Positions 46,122 to 58,900 of a DNA stretch of 64,000 nt are shown one piece after another. The position numbers and the translations under genes are program-made. The stretch spans positions 193,469-257,468 of the forward strand of contig MNCI01030805.1 of the NCBI GenBank assembly GCA_015680685.1, given 5' to 3'. This DNA is from Gnetum montanum. Lineage: Eukaryota > Streptophyta > Gnetopsida > Gnetales > Gnetaceae. The notes under the pieces are model-generated. The model was not told the DNA's origin, made no database searches, and was given only the letters and a program-made list of their open reading frames with translations. The stretch's first letter is position 1. Each line of letters begins with the position of its first letter.

Positions 46122-48849
46122 CTCCAGTTGTTGAGGAAAGAGAGGATCATAATCTTTTTGGGCAGCATCATCTTTTAGCAGAGATAGAAGACATTGTTGA
46201 GCATTGGCAGCAGGAGCGATCAGTCTTTTGGTGAAAATAGAGTTCTCTCCATTGGCGATCATTGGCAGCTTTGAGCAGAGACTACCGAAGGCAAAAAGAG
46301 CAGATCAGAGATCGAGAGATCATCTGGTGCGGTTGGCAAGGTTTGTTGATCAAAAATAGTTGATCGATAGACATCCAGGCTTGACCTTCTTTGCATCCCA
46401 TCTTTGGCTTACAAGGTAGACCGAGCTTCATTCTGTACTCTTTGTTGAACAGTTTTCTTGTTATTTTGTGTATGCTTCATACAAGGTAAGCAGAGTCTGC
46501 TATTGGAATTTTGTATACAATATACTCAGTCTTCGAGTCAAAACATAGATCTTGGAATTGCGCACTCTCCTAAATCTGATCCTCCTTATCACGTTGACGT
46601 TGTCATTATTTCGATTTATTTACATCATTTTCTACTCTTACGATTCATTGGATCGGTTTGCTTCGTGGGATATCCATATAATACGTGTGTCATTGCGATA
46701 TTCATTAATTTTCTAGTTAATTAAGTCCCTATCTCATCGACAAGACCGTTCAAGGCACCACAGATTCGTTTTCTCTAGCACGGCCCTCACACGAATCCGT
46801 GGTTAAGACTATGTACACGGATTTTTGTTCGGTATTTTCCAGCGACGAACGTTTTCCGTTGTTACAACCCTTAGCCACTTTGCTATTTCCTTTTGATGCT
46901 TAGAACCTCTCTTTGACCTTTCTTCAACTGGAAGACCATCAAAAGGAACGCCAAAAAATTTGGTGAGAAATCTACGATTAATATCAAAACTCACACGCAC
47001 GTTACGCATACGCATGTGAAGACGCTTGGCTTCTTCGCTAAAGGAGTTGACTAAGGTTAACATTTAAACTACTATGACATAGGGGGATATAGCTAGAAAT
47101 AGCTCCATCAATCTAGCTTCTCGAAGGTTATTGGTTATGACAGCTGGGGCCGCTTTGTGGTAGAGCCAACATTGTGCTTCTTTTATGTTGCCATAACGGA
47201 AAAAGAGACTACTCGCCTCATGCCCAAAAGCTATCACCGTGACCTCCCGTGATTCCCTAACTATGAACATAAAACAATAGTTTAGAAAAAATAGAAAAAT
47301 AATAAAATATTATATACTATTCCTACTCCTTAAGGTCATCCAGTTGATCATCATAGCATAACTTACCACATCCAAAGGGTAAAGGAAACGTTGGGATTTT
47401 CTCTTGTACTTCCTCAACTGTGATTGGATCATCCAAAGTCCACTCCTTACCCAACCATCCGGAGTCTCTACACTTGGCAAAGAATCTGGCATAACGGATA
47501 GGGTAGTGTTGGATTTCAAATCCTAGTTATCCTAGGACACCAGCACACACATTGCTAATGGAAGTGAATTCCTTTATGGTCGTTTCGGCCATAGATAACA
47601 TGTTCATATCACCTTGGAGACCATTAACATTTATAAAAAACCTACGTCACAGAATGTAGAAAATTGTTTATACTTGATGCCTAAAATCAAACAACAGTTA
47701 GCACATCATGACACCTTGAAAACACCTACCCGCCAGCATAATACATGACACCAGGTGGATTCTAAAAATAAGTTGTGAGATGACAAACCACAAACAATGT
47801 GTTGTAGGAGTGATAACAATCAAACTTGGGCATCTCCCAGATCCAAGATAAACACCTCAAACTCTTGATGTTCTGTTCATAGTCTTTTCCTCTCACGGTC
47901 TCGATTGAGCCATCCACTAGAAACATTAAGATGCCTTGTGTTGACCCAACCAGTAGCATCTCTAGAATGGCAGTGGCTACCTCAGTTGGTAGATGCGACC
48001 AAATAATTATGTTGAAATTATGCAAAAAAAACTACAAGAACTCCCATGCGCCTTTCCAGAACCAAACCTCCTCTTCCCCTACATGAGCATGGGGAGGAGG
48101 AACATTGGCCACGGGAACATGTAAACAGCACAGAATGCCCACAATGTCCAGGATGATCAAGACAGGCCTTACCGTAATCCTTTACAATAAAGCACACTAC
48201 CATTAGAAAAATGCAGTTTAGACTTACTAACAACGTCATATCCAATTAAATAAAAAAGAGTTCACAAGAATCCATTACGCAACACTAGTGTTCTCATTAT
48301 CTTGAATCCCAGAAAATCACATGTTACGCTAGAGATGCATTACCAAAATTGCCCAAACCCTTGCAACGGTGCAAGGCCTGCCTCCGACAACGATGATAAA
48401 GCTAACACTGCATATTATCCCAGCATAACATGCAACCATTAAGGGCAAGGAAATGAAATCCCATTTGCACTACGCAGAGGTACAATACCTAGACTCCTGA
48501 CCAGTTACATATTGTGTTTGTACAATGTTACCCAGGATCACCCAAACCCTTGAGATGATGCAAGGTCTGTCTCTGACAATGGTGATAGGGGAAATATCAC
48601 AAACTCTAGTAGTGTAACTAGCACAGCAGGTATCGACACCCAACACAATGCACATCTTTGGAATAGATACAATTATGACGTTGTGATAGCAAAAACAACA
48701 ATCATACGAGGAAGTTAAAAAATGACTTACTGGGCGAGTGGAGTAGCCTTTTGAGTTTCGACTCGAGCCTTTGAAATTTGCCCCAAGCTTTCCTACACTT
48801 CATCGATCCTCGCCAACCTAGCATGTTTTCCTTTGGTCTTCAGTGCCAT

Positions 48850-49415
48850 TCTTACACCTAAATAATCTTCACAAAATTGTCTACTTACACCTTCCTTCTA
48901 CTTTAGCCTAACTCAACCTTGTCACATTTAGAGTTTACTTTGAGGATGAACATGATGGTGAAAACTTACTGTTTTCATGTCCGATCAATGTGGAAATTTC
49001 CCAAAATGTAGACATGTTAGTTCGACATGAAGCATGAATATCGTACCATTAATCTTGTAGATATCACATTGATGACGGTCCAAAAAGACCATAAACTAAT
49101 GCATATCTTATCGTCTCGTAATCCAGTCTCATTAACTACGGTTTGCACAGAATCCTAAATTAGATGTTTTGACATGCTAGACACACCACGTTAAACCTTT
49201 CATCATAGTTCGTAGAAACCTTATGCTAATACCTAGGAAACCTAGCTTGCTATTTTCTTACAAACTGCCTATATTGTAACAGTCCGCTAAGACCTTAAAC
49301 TGGCAATGTTTTTAACATGCATCTCTAAAAAACCTTCTATCATTTTACCAGGGTGATAAAAAGAAAAAAAATGTAACAACTTCCATTCTTGGTGGTTTTG
49401 CAGGTCAATTCGCAA
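48850..49415. repeat. Spacer upstream of antisense gene with linker repeats (B)
   Basis: Linker units at 49071-49103 and 49275-49309 (CAGTCCGCTAAGACCTTAAA then CTGG). Near its right end GGTTTTGCAG (49394-49403) is a good plus-strand splice acceptor directly before the start of pol; in A the same site reads TTTTTCAT. Confidence 0.7.
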
Positions 49416-52400
49416 ATGGACGAAGCTTTACTCACACCCCTAGCCATAAGAGGCCCGTACAGGGAAATTTCTAGGCAACCTGATCTTGCAATGATAGGAA
49501 CTCATGCTTCCTCCTATTACATAACCATAGTAGTCTCAAAATTATTCCCATACTAGCCAGAACATTTGGCCTGAAACCTAGATTTGGAGGTTAGTGATGT
49601 AACTGAGCATTCCCTCACAAAGGTCTCTGTAGTTACGCACAAAGGAGAAAGAAAAACTCTAAAGGTTAGTTCCCTCCTTGATCCACAAATGCAAAGAAAT
49701 ATATCTTGATTGCTCCAAGATAACATTACAATGTCTGCATGGTCATATGAAGACATGCTAGGTTTAGACCTGCGATTGATACAACACAACATTGTGTTAA
49801 ACCTGAGTATCAAAGAGGTTAGATAGAAAGCACAGAAGATTAAGCTTGAAATCACATTGGTAGTGCATGATGCAATCATTAAGCTATATCAACCTGGTTT
49901 CATCCACGCGTTTGATTATTCGGATTGGATGTCAAACACTGTTGTTGTTTCTAAGAAAATGCGAGGAATACACATATGTATAGACTTCCACAATCTTAAT
50001 AAAGCAATGATTAAAGACAATTTCCCATTACTGGATTTTGACCAACTTATCGATACAACCGCTGGACACACGTTACTATCCTTCATTGATGGTTTTTCGA
50101 GATATAATCAAATCTGTATCAACCTAGAGCATCAACTGACTACAACTTTCATGACCCTCTAGGGAACTTTTTGTTATACCATGATGCCCTTTGTGCTGAA
50201 AAATGTTGGAGAAAACTTATCAACGTTCCATGACATATATCTTTAGCAATTACCTCTTAGAGAGATTGAACAACTACGTAGACGACATAGCTATTAAATT
50301 TAGGAAGTTGGAAGATCACCTAGAGGACCTAGAGTTAATCCTAAAATAATGTCTTAGGCATGACCTATAGCTCAACCTAAAAAAATGTGTATTTGGAGTT
50401 AAAATTGGATGCATGTTGAGGTTTGTAGTATCGAAGGCTGACATACGAGTTGACCTCGACAAGGTTAAGGCCATCGTTAACCTAGCACCACCTACAAACC
50501 TCAAAGAACTGCATGGGTTGCAAGGTAGGTTACAGTTTATTAGGAGGTTCATCTCAAAGTTGACAGAAAAATTACATCCTATGCAACATTTGCTCCAAAA
50601 GGGGGTTAAATTTGAATGGATTGAGGACTACAAGTGTGTGTTTAATAATTTAAAGAAAGAGCTGCAACATTTGCCAATGATTTTCCCACCATAGAGGGAT
50701 CAGCCTTTCTACATCTACCTAGCGAGTTTAGATGTGTCCATAGCTGCGTTGTTGTGTCAAAATAGGGACGATGGGTCAGAAATCCCTATCTATTATCTAA
50801 TTCATGCTCTATTCACATACGAAACAAGGTATAATCAAGTAGAGTGTAACTGCTTGGCATTGGTGTTTGCACTCAAGAAATGTAGACACTATCTTTTTCG
50901 TAGCCAAGTTAACATAATTTGCAAGAACAACATTCTACACAAAATCACAAACAATTTATACGAGAGTAGTACGATAGCCTGCTAGAAAGCCATCACAGTA
51001 GAATTTGACCTGTACTATGTTAGCCAATCTTCCACGAAAGGTCAAGCAATAGAAGGCCAGCTGGTAACATCACCTGTTAATGATCAAGCCACGATAGAGC
51101 CTGAGTTTCCTGATGAACATGTATATAGTTTCAGCCCTGTATCAACAAGCCTCGAAGAGACATTATATTTTGATGGAACTTTGACTACCAGAGGCGGTAG
51201 TGCTACCACCATCATTACGCTTTCCCCCATTGGCTTACTACTTGGCACTCCCTGTATGAACAATGTGGCAGAATACGAGGGACTCCTTAGGGGATTGTTA
51301 ATAGCCAAAGAATTGAATGTCCAACACCTAGAAATATGAGGCAATTTGATCCTTGTTGTTAATAAAATCATGGAATTCTATGCCTGAAAATCTATGCATT
51401 TATAGCTCTACTGTGATATGGCTAAAGATCTTCTGAAATAATTCACAATGACCAATGTTTGACACGTGCGACATAGTGAGAACACTGTAGTTGATGCACT
51501 AGCTACACTAGCTCTAAACGTGCCACCACATTTGTTTGTCACCTGGCTTGCTTTAATGATAGAATGTATAGACCCTATCATCCAAGCATCACAAATCTCT
51601 TCCTTAAGTGCGGAAGGAATGCCAAAATGGTACGACAACATTAAAACCTACCTTTTGCATGGTGAACCACCACACGAATTAACACTTGTACAAAAGGATG
51701 CAATCCGCAAGTGTGCCAAGAAATACGTAATCATCAGAGATAGTACTCTATGTACGTGCTCTTTTGATGGTGTATTTTTAACCTATGTTAATAGTGACCA
51801 AGCACAAAGGATAGTTGGCGAAGTCCATGAGGGCCTAAGTGGAGGACACATAGCCCCACAAGCCATGGTTGCTAAAATCATATGCTTAGGGTATTACTAG
51901 CCGTACATGGAATGAGATTGGCTTACCAAAGTTAAGACATGTGACACATGCCAACATTACGCAAATATGATACATGTCTCACCAACTGAGTTACATACCA
52001 CACAGATCACTTGGTCATTCCAATGATGGGGACTAGACATCATAGGCCCCATCATGCCTAAGTCTTTCGTAGGACATAACTTCATTATCACTACCGCAGA
52101 ATACTTCACGAAGTGGGTTGAGGCTATTCCCCTATAAAAGACTACATCTTAATAGGTCTACACTTTTATTTTGGATAACATCGTTACCAAGTTTGGGCTT
52201 CCCATGACTATTGTGACCAACAATGGGCCACAATTTAGTAGTACTGAAACCAAATCTTTCTGCAATAACCTTGGTATTAATCAATCTTTTTCCTCACCCT
52301 ATTACCCATAAGAAAATGGTCAAGAAAAATAAACAAACAAAGTGGTTATCAATTTACTCAAGAAGATACTCAGCAGCAATAAGAAAGGATGGCATGAAAA

Positions 52401-52932
52401 AGTTCTCTACGTGCTATGGGCCTATCGTACGACATGTAGAACAACTACTAGCAGGACACCCTACAGCCTAGTCTAGAGATCTAAAGTAGTGTTTCCCCTT
52501 AAACTATAGGTTTCCTCACTACGGATGGTCCTCTCCATGGTTATAAATAAGGCTCAACACAATGAGTACAGGATCATGGATCTAGACTCAGTGGAGGAGA
52601 AACGCATCCAGACGCTCAACAACATCAAAAAATCTCAGGACAGGTAGAAGCAAAAACATCATTGCAACCTACATCAATGACCAATTAAGAAAGGAGACTT
52701 AGTTCTTAAGGCTGTTCATGAACCAGTGAGCAAATTCTCTACAAGCTAGGAGTGTCCCTTCCTAGTCATCAACGCATACGGCAACAAAGCATTCAAGCTA
52801 GCGGACATCAATGCCAACGAACTTCCAAATCTGGTGAATCACATATATCTAAAGAAATACCACATTTACATGATAGCTCATCTCAAACGCAAGGTAATAA
52901 ATGTCCAATATGATGTAAAACTAGCGTTGTAA
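49416..52932 (+). pseudogene. pol pseudogene of internal region B
   Basis: ATG 49416 (MDEALLTPLAI) to TAA 52930-52932, about 1170 codons. RT: ICIDFHNLNKAM, FIDGFSRYNQI, MMPFVLKN, and YVDD kept at 50275-50286 but one base insertion at about 50213 puts it out of frame with the upstream part. RNase H: 50413-50985. Second RNase H: YFDG at about 51168, YEGLLRGLLIAKELN. Integrase: HEGLSGGH, CDTC, WGLDIIGP, NNGPQF (catalytic Asp of TDNG is Asn at 52218), then the C-terminal basic region. Compared with A, the RT catalytic pair survives while the integrase Asp is lost, so the two copies decayed independently. Confidence 0.9.
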
Positions 52933-53294
52933 CAAACGTCCACTATGACGTAAAACTGGCGGTGTTGTACTCATCCACTACAACGTAAAACTCGCAATCT
53001 CTTGCACATGTCCGCCACGATGCTAGATTGGCAAAACCTTTGACCGTCCATCACAATGTAAAAATGGCAAGGAAATTATCCATCTACTGAGATGTTAAAC
53101 TAGCATAGACTTGTCCCTGGGTCACGACACAAAATTGACACCCACAGCATGGTCTACTGGGACCATAAACTAGCTCTTCTATCATTCGTTACGACGTAAA
53201 ACTAGCACGCTTCAGTCTGTCCAAACTTTAAATTGGGACCATGGTCTACTGGGACTTAAAACTAGCAACAATAGTCTACTAGGACTTAAAACTA
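52910..53294. repeat. Linker repeat cluster after pol (B)
   Basis: Nine or ten units: TCCACTATGACGTAAAAC followed by TGGC, CATCACAATGTAAAAATGGC and later GGTCTACTGGGACTTAAAAC followed by TAGC. Spacing 30-50 bp. Confidence 0.85.
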
Positions 53295-53388
53295 GAATTT
53301 TCCAATAGATCCATGAAACAAGTGAGCCTGATCATTCTTGCACGACATCCCAGCCAAATAGAACGGGTAGGATGTTGGAATAGATGCA

Positions 53389-53775
53389 ATGCCACTACCC
53401 TTCTGGCATCCTACTAATTTCTTGCATATGCTGAAAGAAATTCTACTAACCCCTCAGAGATGCCGCTATGATAGCCACTCTGTAGCTGCAACTCCCGGGG
53501 TTAGCTTCGCCACTTGGAGCTCCAAGGAAACTTTGGTCACCTATAACCTTGGTCACCTCCAGTCGTCACCGCCACTGGACTCTAGCTTAGCAGATTCATC
53601 TGATGGCTCCTTCCCTAGCCAGATGGATAAGATGAATTTGGCTATCGACGATAAATTCCTGAGCTGCGGTGTCAACAAAGGAACTAGTACCTCTTGCTAC
53701 GGTTCCTTTTCCATGATCTACGCTCTCCTTTTCGCTTCTGATGGCACTTGTTTCAATAGCATCCCCAGTGATTAG
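53389..53775 (+). CDS. Post-pol ORF, 128 codons, unknown function
   Basis: MPLPFWHPTNFLHML... to CFNSIPSD and TAG. It is the only full-length open copy; A has the same frame with one early stop and a +1 insertion (36081-36469). The protein is Ser-rich, soluble-looking, with no membrane segment, no Cys/His cluster and no motif I recognise. The most conserved parts are QRCRYD, TPGVSFATWSSKE and SQMDKMNLAID. It lies between the post-pol linker cluster and the 3' tail, a place where some plant Tat and Athila elements carry an extra ORF. Start choice is the first ATG; A also has an ATG there. Confidence 0.45.
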   Translation: MPLPFWHPTNFLHMLKEILLTPQRCRYDSHSVAATPGVSFATWSSKETLVTYNLGHLQSSPPLDSSLADSSDGSFPSQMDKMNLAIDDKFLSCGVNKGTSTSCYGSFSMIYALLFASDGTCFNSIPSD

Positions 53776-54494
53776 GACAGTTGCTTTTGTTCTTTGTTCT
53801 TTGTTACGTTTTGCAAATTACTTGCTACAATAGCATTACTCAAAAATGCATTCAATAGGAGGGCAAGGTATCACAGCATTCTAAGGTGGCTACATGGACT
53901 AGCCTGACTACTTGGGAGTGCAGACCCTACCTTTCCTCTCCAGAAACCTTATCTTACTTTCTCCTCCCCTTATCTTTATAACCGCCCTTACCCTCTCCTC
54001 TTGTTTGTACATAATGTGAGCGTACAAGAAGTCTTTTACACATGATGACCATCACATCCATGAATTGGCGTAACACAACTCGCCTCATGGAAAGAATCTA
54101 TATTTAATAAAAAAAAGTGAATGGGTAAAGCTAGGATAAATGGATGAAACACAACTAATCCAGGCCATACTAGCATAACACAACTCGTCCAAGCAAGCCC
54201 TGCATATACAATATAGTATAGTAATCTCTCAGGAAAACACTTGCGAGAAAATTCCTAATAGCATGTTTGCGAAGTATCCTACTCACACTTGAGTCTTCCC
54301 CAAACCTCCCTCCTCACAACTATAAAATCCTCTCCTACTCCTTGCATTTTCATCTTCGCACATCCAAGCTTGACAAAGCAAAATCCAAGCAGCTGCCGAT
54401 AGACATTGTTGATGTCTTTACCTCTCTGGTATTTTGTATTCTTTGTCGACATCTCTCAGGAAAGCCCTTCAAAAATCAACAAATAGGGTCCATT
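53776..54494 (+). other. 3' tail of internal region B
   Basis: Collinear with 36470-37188. No gene recognised. The candidate plus-strand primer has decayed (ATCAACAAATAGGGTCCATT). Confidence 0.6.
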
Positions 54495-55718
54495 TGAAAA
54501 TCATGAAATTTTGAGACCTTGATGATTCAGCAAAGTCTTAAGGCTTAGGCAAGAATTTTTAATAAGTGGCACATCTCAGCAAGCTTTCTTTTTTTTTTTA
54601 CTAAGGGCCTGCTACGCTACACTACGCAACCCAGCGTAATAGACTCTAGAAAACAGAAAAGGACAAGGGATGCATAATGGCAACACTTCATCTTTGCAAA
54701 TTAGCCATATTCAAAAATCTTAACTTATGTTGTATTATGCCATGTTACGCTACGTAGTGTAATGCAAGTAACATAGTTGACTTATCTGCAGAAACAAAGA
54801 TAATAAAATTTAGTTAGTAGCAATCACTACCCCACGATACACTTTCCAATGTATTAAAGCGTAGTTGTAGGACAATTTTTTCAGTGCAAAAGACAAGGCC
54901 AAATGAATTGTCTTCTTAAAGGGTGGTTATGCTACGCTACGCTTCAGAGCGTAATACAACGTAGTACCACAAGCTTCAACTACAGCATGTCAGGTCAATG
55001 GCATTTTGTGGGCCTAGGATACTCGTCATCTAAATCATGTTTTTCTCCTAACCCTAATCTTATAAATACCTTGGCGAACAACATTCAAAGGGTTGGAAAT
55101 TTTTGATAGTATCAGCAAAAGATTAGTGAGATGACAAGAAGAGCATTGATGATGACAAAGAGAAGCTTTTGACCATAGAATTCAAGTCAGCAGACACTTT
55201 GCTTTGAGCCTAATTCCCTTGTACCTAGATTGGCTAGAACAATGTAGATCAACGTTTTCTTGTTTACTCTCTAATTAGCTTCTTGTCGGCGGTGGATACT
55301 TTGTCCAAACCGAAGTCTATTTGTAAATCCTTTTGTATTCACCATATTTATCTATAAGGTAGATCCTAGGTCTCGGGATCATGCATATTTCAAATTCAAT
55401 TCATTGCACCTTTGTTTACATCAAATTCTACAATCATTTGGCATAATTTACATCATCTTCATTGCCTTTGAGATCAATCTTGGAACAGATCTCATTTTTC
55501 TCATAAATCGATAATACATTTTCACATCAAATCATCACCTCGTTGTATGATCATTGGTGAATTTACTGATTAAGTAAGTCCCTGTTTGATCGGCAAGATC
55601 ATTCATGGCACCTTGGATTCGTTTTATCTAGCACGACCCTCACACAGATCTGGGGTTAAAACTATGTACATGGAGATCCACTCGGTGTTTCCAGCAACCA
55701 ACATTTTCCATCGTTACA
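54495..55718 (+). mobile_element. LTR BC (shared by units B and C)
   Basis: 1224 bp from TGAAAATCATGAAATTTT to CGTTACA. The 3' end is the best preserved of the array and matches the end of solo LTR S. U3 palindromes at 54608-54645, 54741-54765, 54833-54860 and 54925-54965; TATA box at 55061-55068. Followed by C's primer-binding site TGGCATTAGAAGGAGGGC at 55725-55742. Confidence 0.9.
55061..55068 (+). promoter_or_regulatory. TATA box of LTR BC
   Basis: TATAAATA after CCTAATCT, same flanks as LTR A. Confidence 0.7.
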
Positions 55719-55724
55719 ATTTTC

Positions 55725-55752
55725 TGGCATTAGAAGGAGGGCTTGAACCTCT
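55725..55752 (+). other. Primer-binding site of C with tRNA T-arm-like extension
   Basis: TGGCATTAGAAGGAGGGC then TTGAACCTCT. The last base weakens the T stem by one pair relative to A and B. Confidence 0.7.
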
Positions 55753-55972
55753 GATCTATGTTTCACATGTAGTCCTATAAGTTGTCTATACCCATTTTCA
55801 ACTAACGTAAATGTAATACCTATGTGGTTGTTTACGTGATCGTGAGGTACAAATCAGTTGCTTCGACGATTCCTCTAGAATCCTCTAGAATAGAAAGCCC
55901 ACTTTCACCTTAGCTTGCCTTCTCCCTTGTGATCTTTGTCCTTGTTGTTATTATCCTCTAGCTACATAGAGA

Positions 55973-58900
55973 ATGGTTGCATCAACCACTGCTGTTGACA
56001 TCGCTAGCCTTGAAAACCATTGGATGTTGCAAGTTACACCTATTGTTGTTGAGCCACTGATCTGTCTGGTATGGCTACACCAGTTCCTCAGGATTCAAAA
56101 TAAAGAGCATGAGGGACACGCTCAGCGTAGGGAACACTACAACTTTCTCTGCACCAAACTTATGGTAAATCTGCCCATGTACCCATAGGAACTCAAAGCA
56201 AAACGCAAATATGAGTTCATCTACCATAACTGGAAGGAATTCATTCCTTCGCCTAATGCTTCCATACCCTTGGCAGACTAGCAACAATGGATGTTGGATC
56301 AACTGCTAATGGCCAGGGCATTAGCAAAACAATGAGATAAGATGTTCTACAATGAAGCATCCCATGATAAATAGGAGGACTTAGATTCCCACTCCGAGGA
56401 AGGAAGTCACGCCAACTTTCTCATGGCTCCTCCCTCCACAACATCCTGCATAAATCCATTGTTTATGGTCACTATGTTGTTATCATTGTCCATCGTCGAT
56501 CGTGTGGTGCATGCATCCCATCAACATTTCTTCTCTCTGGCTACCCTCCCAGGTGGTATTCCTTTAGAGACCATTCCTCTGTAGTCATAGTTAGCTAATC
56601 CATCTCATTACATACTTGCGCCTACGTCACTGTATGTGCACATAGTGCCTACTTCGCAATTACATGCAGCTCCTACACTCATCCCAGCTTACATGATAAG
56701 ACCTGCCACTACCGCATGGTGGGCTCCAAATACATCATCCCTCATTACACATCCTACGCAGATGTCCCATATTCACCATCATCAACACCAAGTCCCGTAG
56801 ATGATAAACCCCACTACAAGATCATTTTTTGTGCCCTGGGCTATGCAAACAGTGTACCCCATGGCACAATCGATGATTGTCATCCCACTTGCATCACCTA
56901 CCGGGTGGTAGATGCCATAAGAGGCACCGCCTGCAGGGACAGTTCCAATAGCATCGCACATCGACCAAGCTACCGCCCCTATCCCGCCACCCAACATGGC
57001 TCCCCCTGCTATTCNTAGATTCATTGTTGCTACAAAAATGGCCACATACCATCATCCGTGTCTTTGCTATGTCCTTAATGAGTAAAGCTTTAGATAGGTA
57101 TCATGCACTTCCACACTCTTCCATCTCAACCTTGGAAGACCTATTAACTCAGTTCATGACTTGTTTCAAATACAACCTGAAACTAGAGGTCACGTTAGAT
57201 CAGCTTATGGGAGTTAAGCAAGATCCATTCAAGCTAGTTCAAAAGTTTATACAGTGATGGAGCGCAACCTTGAATGAAATCCATGAACCCATCGCAGAGG
57301 CCCATCTATTGAAAATCTTCAATGGGGAAGTCAATGACTTCATTAAGTCCAAACTGTATTACCTTGCACCCCACTCCCTTAGCCAAGCCTTCACTCAGTC
57401 TAAGAGCATTCAAGATGTGGCAAAGGCTAGCAAAGGCCCAATGTATGTGGTCTAAAAAAATGCCCACAACAAGAAAAAAGACAAGGGCAAAGCTACAATA
57501 ATGAAAGTAGCAGCTATAGCTGAAGGGTCCAAGAAGAAAAATAACAACAAGAAGGTATCTACGGTGCCTACAAAGACCACAACTAGCTCAAATAGCATTG
57601 ATCAGGAAACAAAACTTGCCCCTGAAGCATCCCCACAGCTAAAGCCAAATTTTGAGCATAAAGATCACTGAAAATACACGGCTCTACCTGTAAAGCCTTT
57701 AAAACTTCTAAAGTAATTGCTGGGAGCTGGTTACATCCAACATAAGGTGTTTGAGAAGGGTTTAAAATTCCACAGACAACATTGTGAGCTACTCAAGAAC
57801 CCCTCCTTGGCCATGCCAAACGAACCGTTAGTTCCAAAAAACTTTAGGCTCAACTGTTTCTGTGACTACCACCAATTGTGTGGTCATGACATGGATTACT
57901 GATGGGTGTTGAAAGATGAAATTCAATGTATGATCGATCAAGGTAAACTGATCCTAGATAGTAGTAGTCTAGTCTATCTGAAAAACCAATCCATGCATGT
58001 GTACCAGGACCCGTTAAATGCAAATAACGTAGGGTACACTATCAACATAGTGGGTACAGAGGGAGATGGATAGAACCAGCCAAAGAAACCCTTTTTATTG
58101 CATGTACCTCCTCACCCACCTTAGATGATAATCCCATCAACATCGATGGGTGTGGCTAAGCAACAACCTTTTATCCTCCGAGTCTCGTCTCAGACCTTCG
58201 TTCCACATCCTACTATCAGTAAAGCCACAGCCCAGCCTACACCCACACCTAGGACACCCTTTGTCATCATGGTGACAGAACTATTAGTTACTCCTACTAT
58301 GTAGGGGAAAATCTCTAAGTCAACATCCCAATCACAATCTACCAAGAAAGGAGAAGGGCGTATGATAGGTAACATAGCCAAGGACCGCCTTACACTTGGG
58401 TTCCCTAAGCCTACACCTCACCTTGATGCCCTTGGCTCCTCCTTCCTTTGACAAGGAGGATGCTACATAGATGTGACCATCCTCTCCCTATCCAAGAAAA
58501 TGCAGTCCTTAACCAGAAACTATTTCTCCCTGAGAGATTCGTCTCCTGGGATGAATGGAAGAAGAGAGGAGTAGCAAAAAACCTGATCATGGGCATGATC
58601 TCCTAAATGCTTTTATGCAAGTCAAGAAGGCTCTTAAAAAAATACAATGTTGAGCCTCTATGACTTGTTGATGACATCACAAAAGAATCGTAAAGCCATG
58701 GTTTACATGTTAGCATCCATACTTGTGGATGAGAGCTTTCCAGTAGAGGAAGAAGCAATCAATTCGATTATGCTCCCTCCCACTGCTAAACAACCATGGT
58801 CTTCCCAATTGACATTTCATGATGAATCCATTAAGGATGACCCAAAAAAGCGTCAGGTGACAATAGAGCCCATGTTCATCACTATCTTGGTTGGCCAGTA

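Larger units (their letters stand above)
45276..46866 (+). mobile_element. Solo LTR S with 5-bp target duplication
   Basis: 1591 bp starting TGAAACACCG and ending TTACA, flanked on both sides by ACCCT (45271-45275 and 46867-46871). Removing it and one ACCCT restores the exon 4 sequence of the antisense gene as seen uninterrupted at 29548-29570 in A. It has U3 palindromes (45435-45950), a TATA box at 46114-46121 and the U5 wording AAGTCCCTATCTCATCG. The ends are intact, so it is younger than the array it sits in. The internal region was lost by LTR-LTR recombination. Confidence 0.95.
42833..48849 (-). pseudogene. Antisense spliced gene of B, interrupted by a solo LTR
   Basis: Exons on the minus strand: 48849-48731 (119 nt), 48179-47730 (450), 47641-47367 (275), 47260-44615 (1050 after removing the insertion), 44487-44291 (197), 44148-44011 (138), 43924-43118 (807; 14 nt deleted relative to A), 43039-42833 (207). 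Donors GTAAGT after exons 1, 3, 4 and 5 and acceptors ATAG or ACAG are intact; the exon 6 donor is GTACAT. Exon 1 starts MALKTKGKHARLARIDEV, then has TAG. Exon 2 has ILDIVGILCC, exon 4 FLTKFFGVPFDGLPVEE, exon 6 TQHWGKAPDKFTFMEGIV, exon 7 the coiled-coil-like LWKRLQKTEKEKITLTTKV, exon 8 the acidic tail PHEEGPHEEKPYRED. It corrects most lesions of A, showing that both decayed from one intact gene. Confidence 0.8.
37189..55718 (+). mobile_element. Array unit B: shared LTR - internal B - shared LTR
   Basis: Internal B spans 38411-54494 (16084 bp). Removing the solo LTR and one target duplication (1596 bp) leaves 14488 bp, almost equal to internal A (14482 bp). Gene order is identical to A. This is the best copy for reading splice sites and the post-pol ORF. 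Confidence 0.85.
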
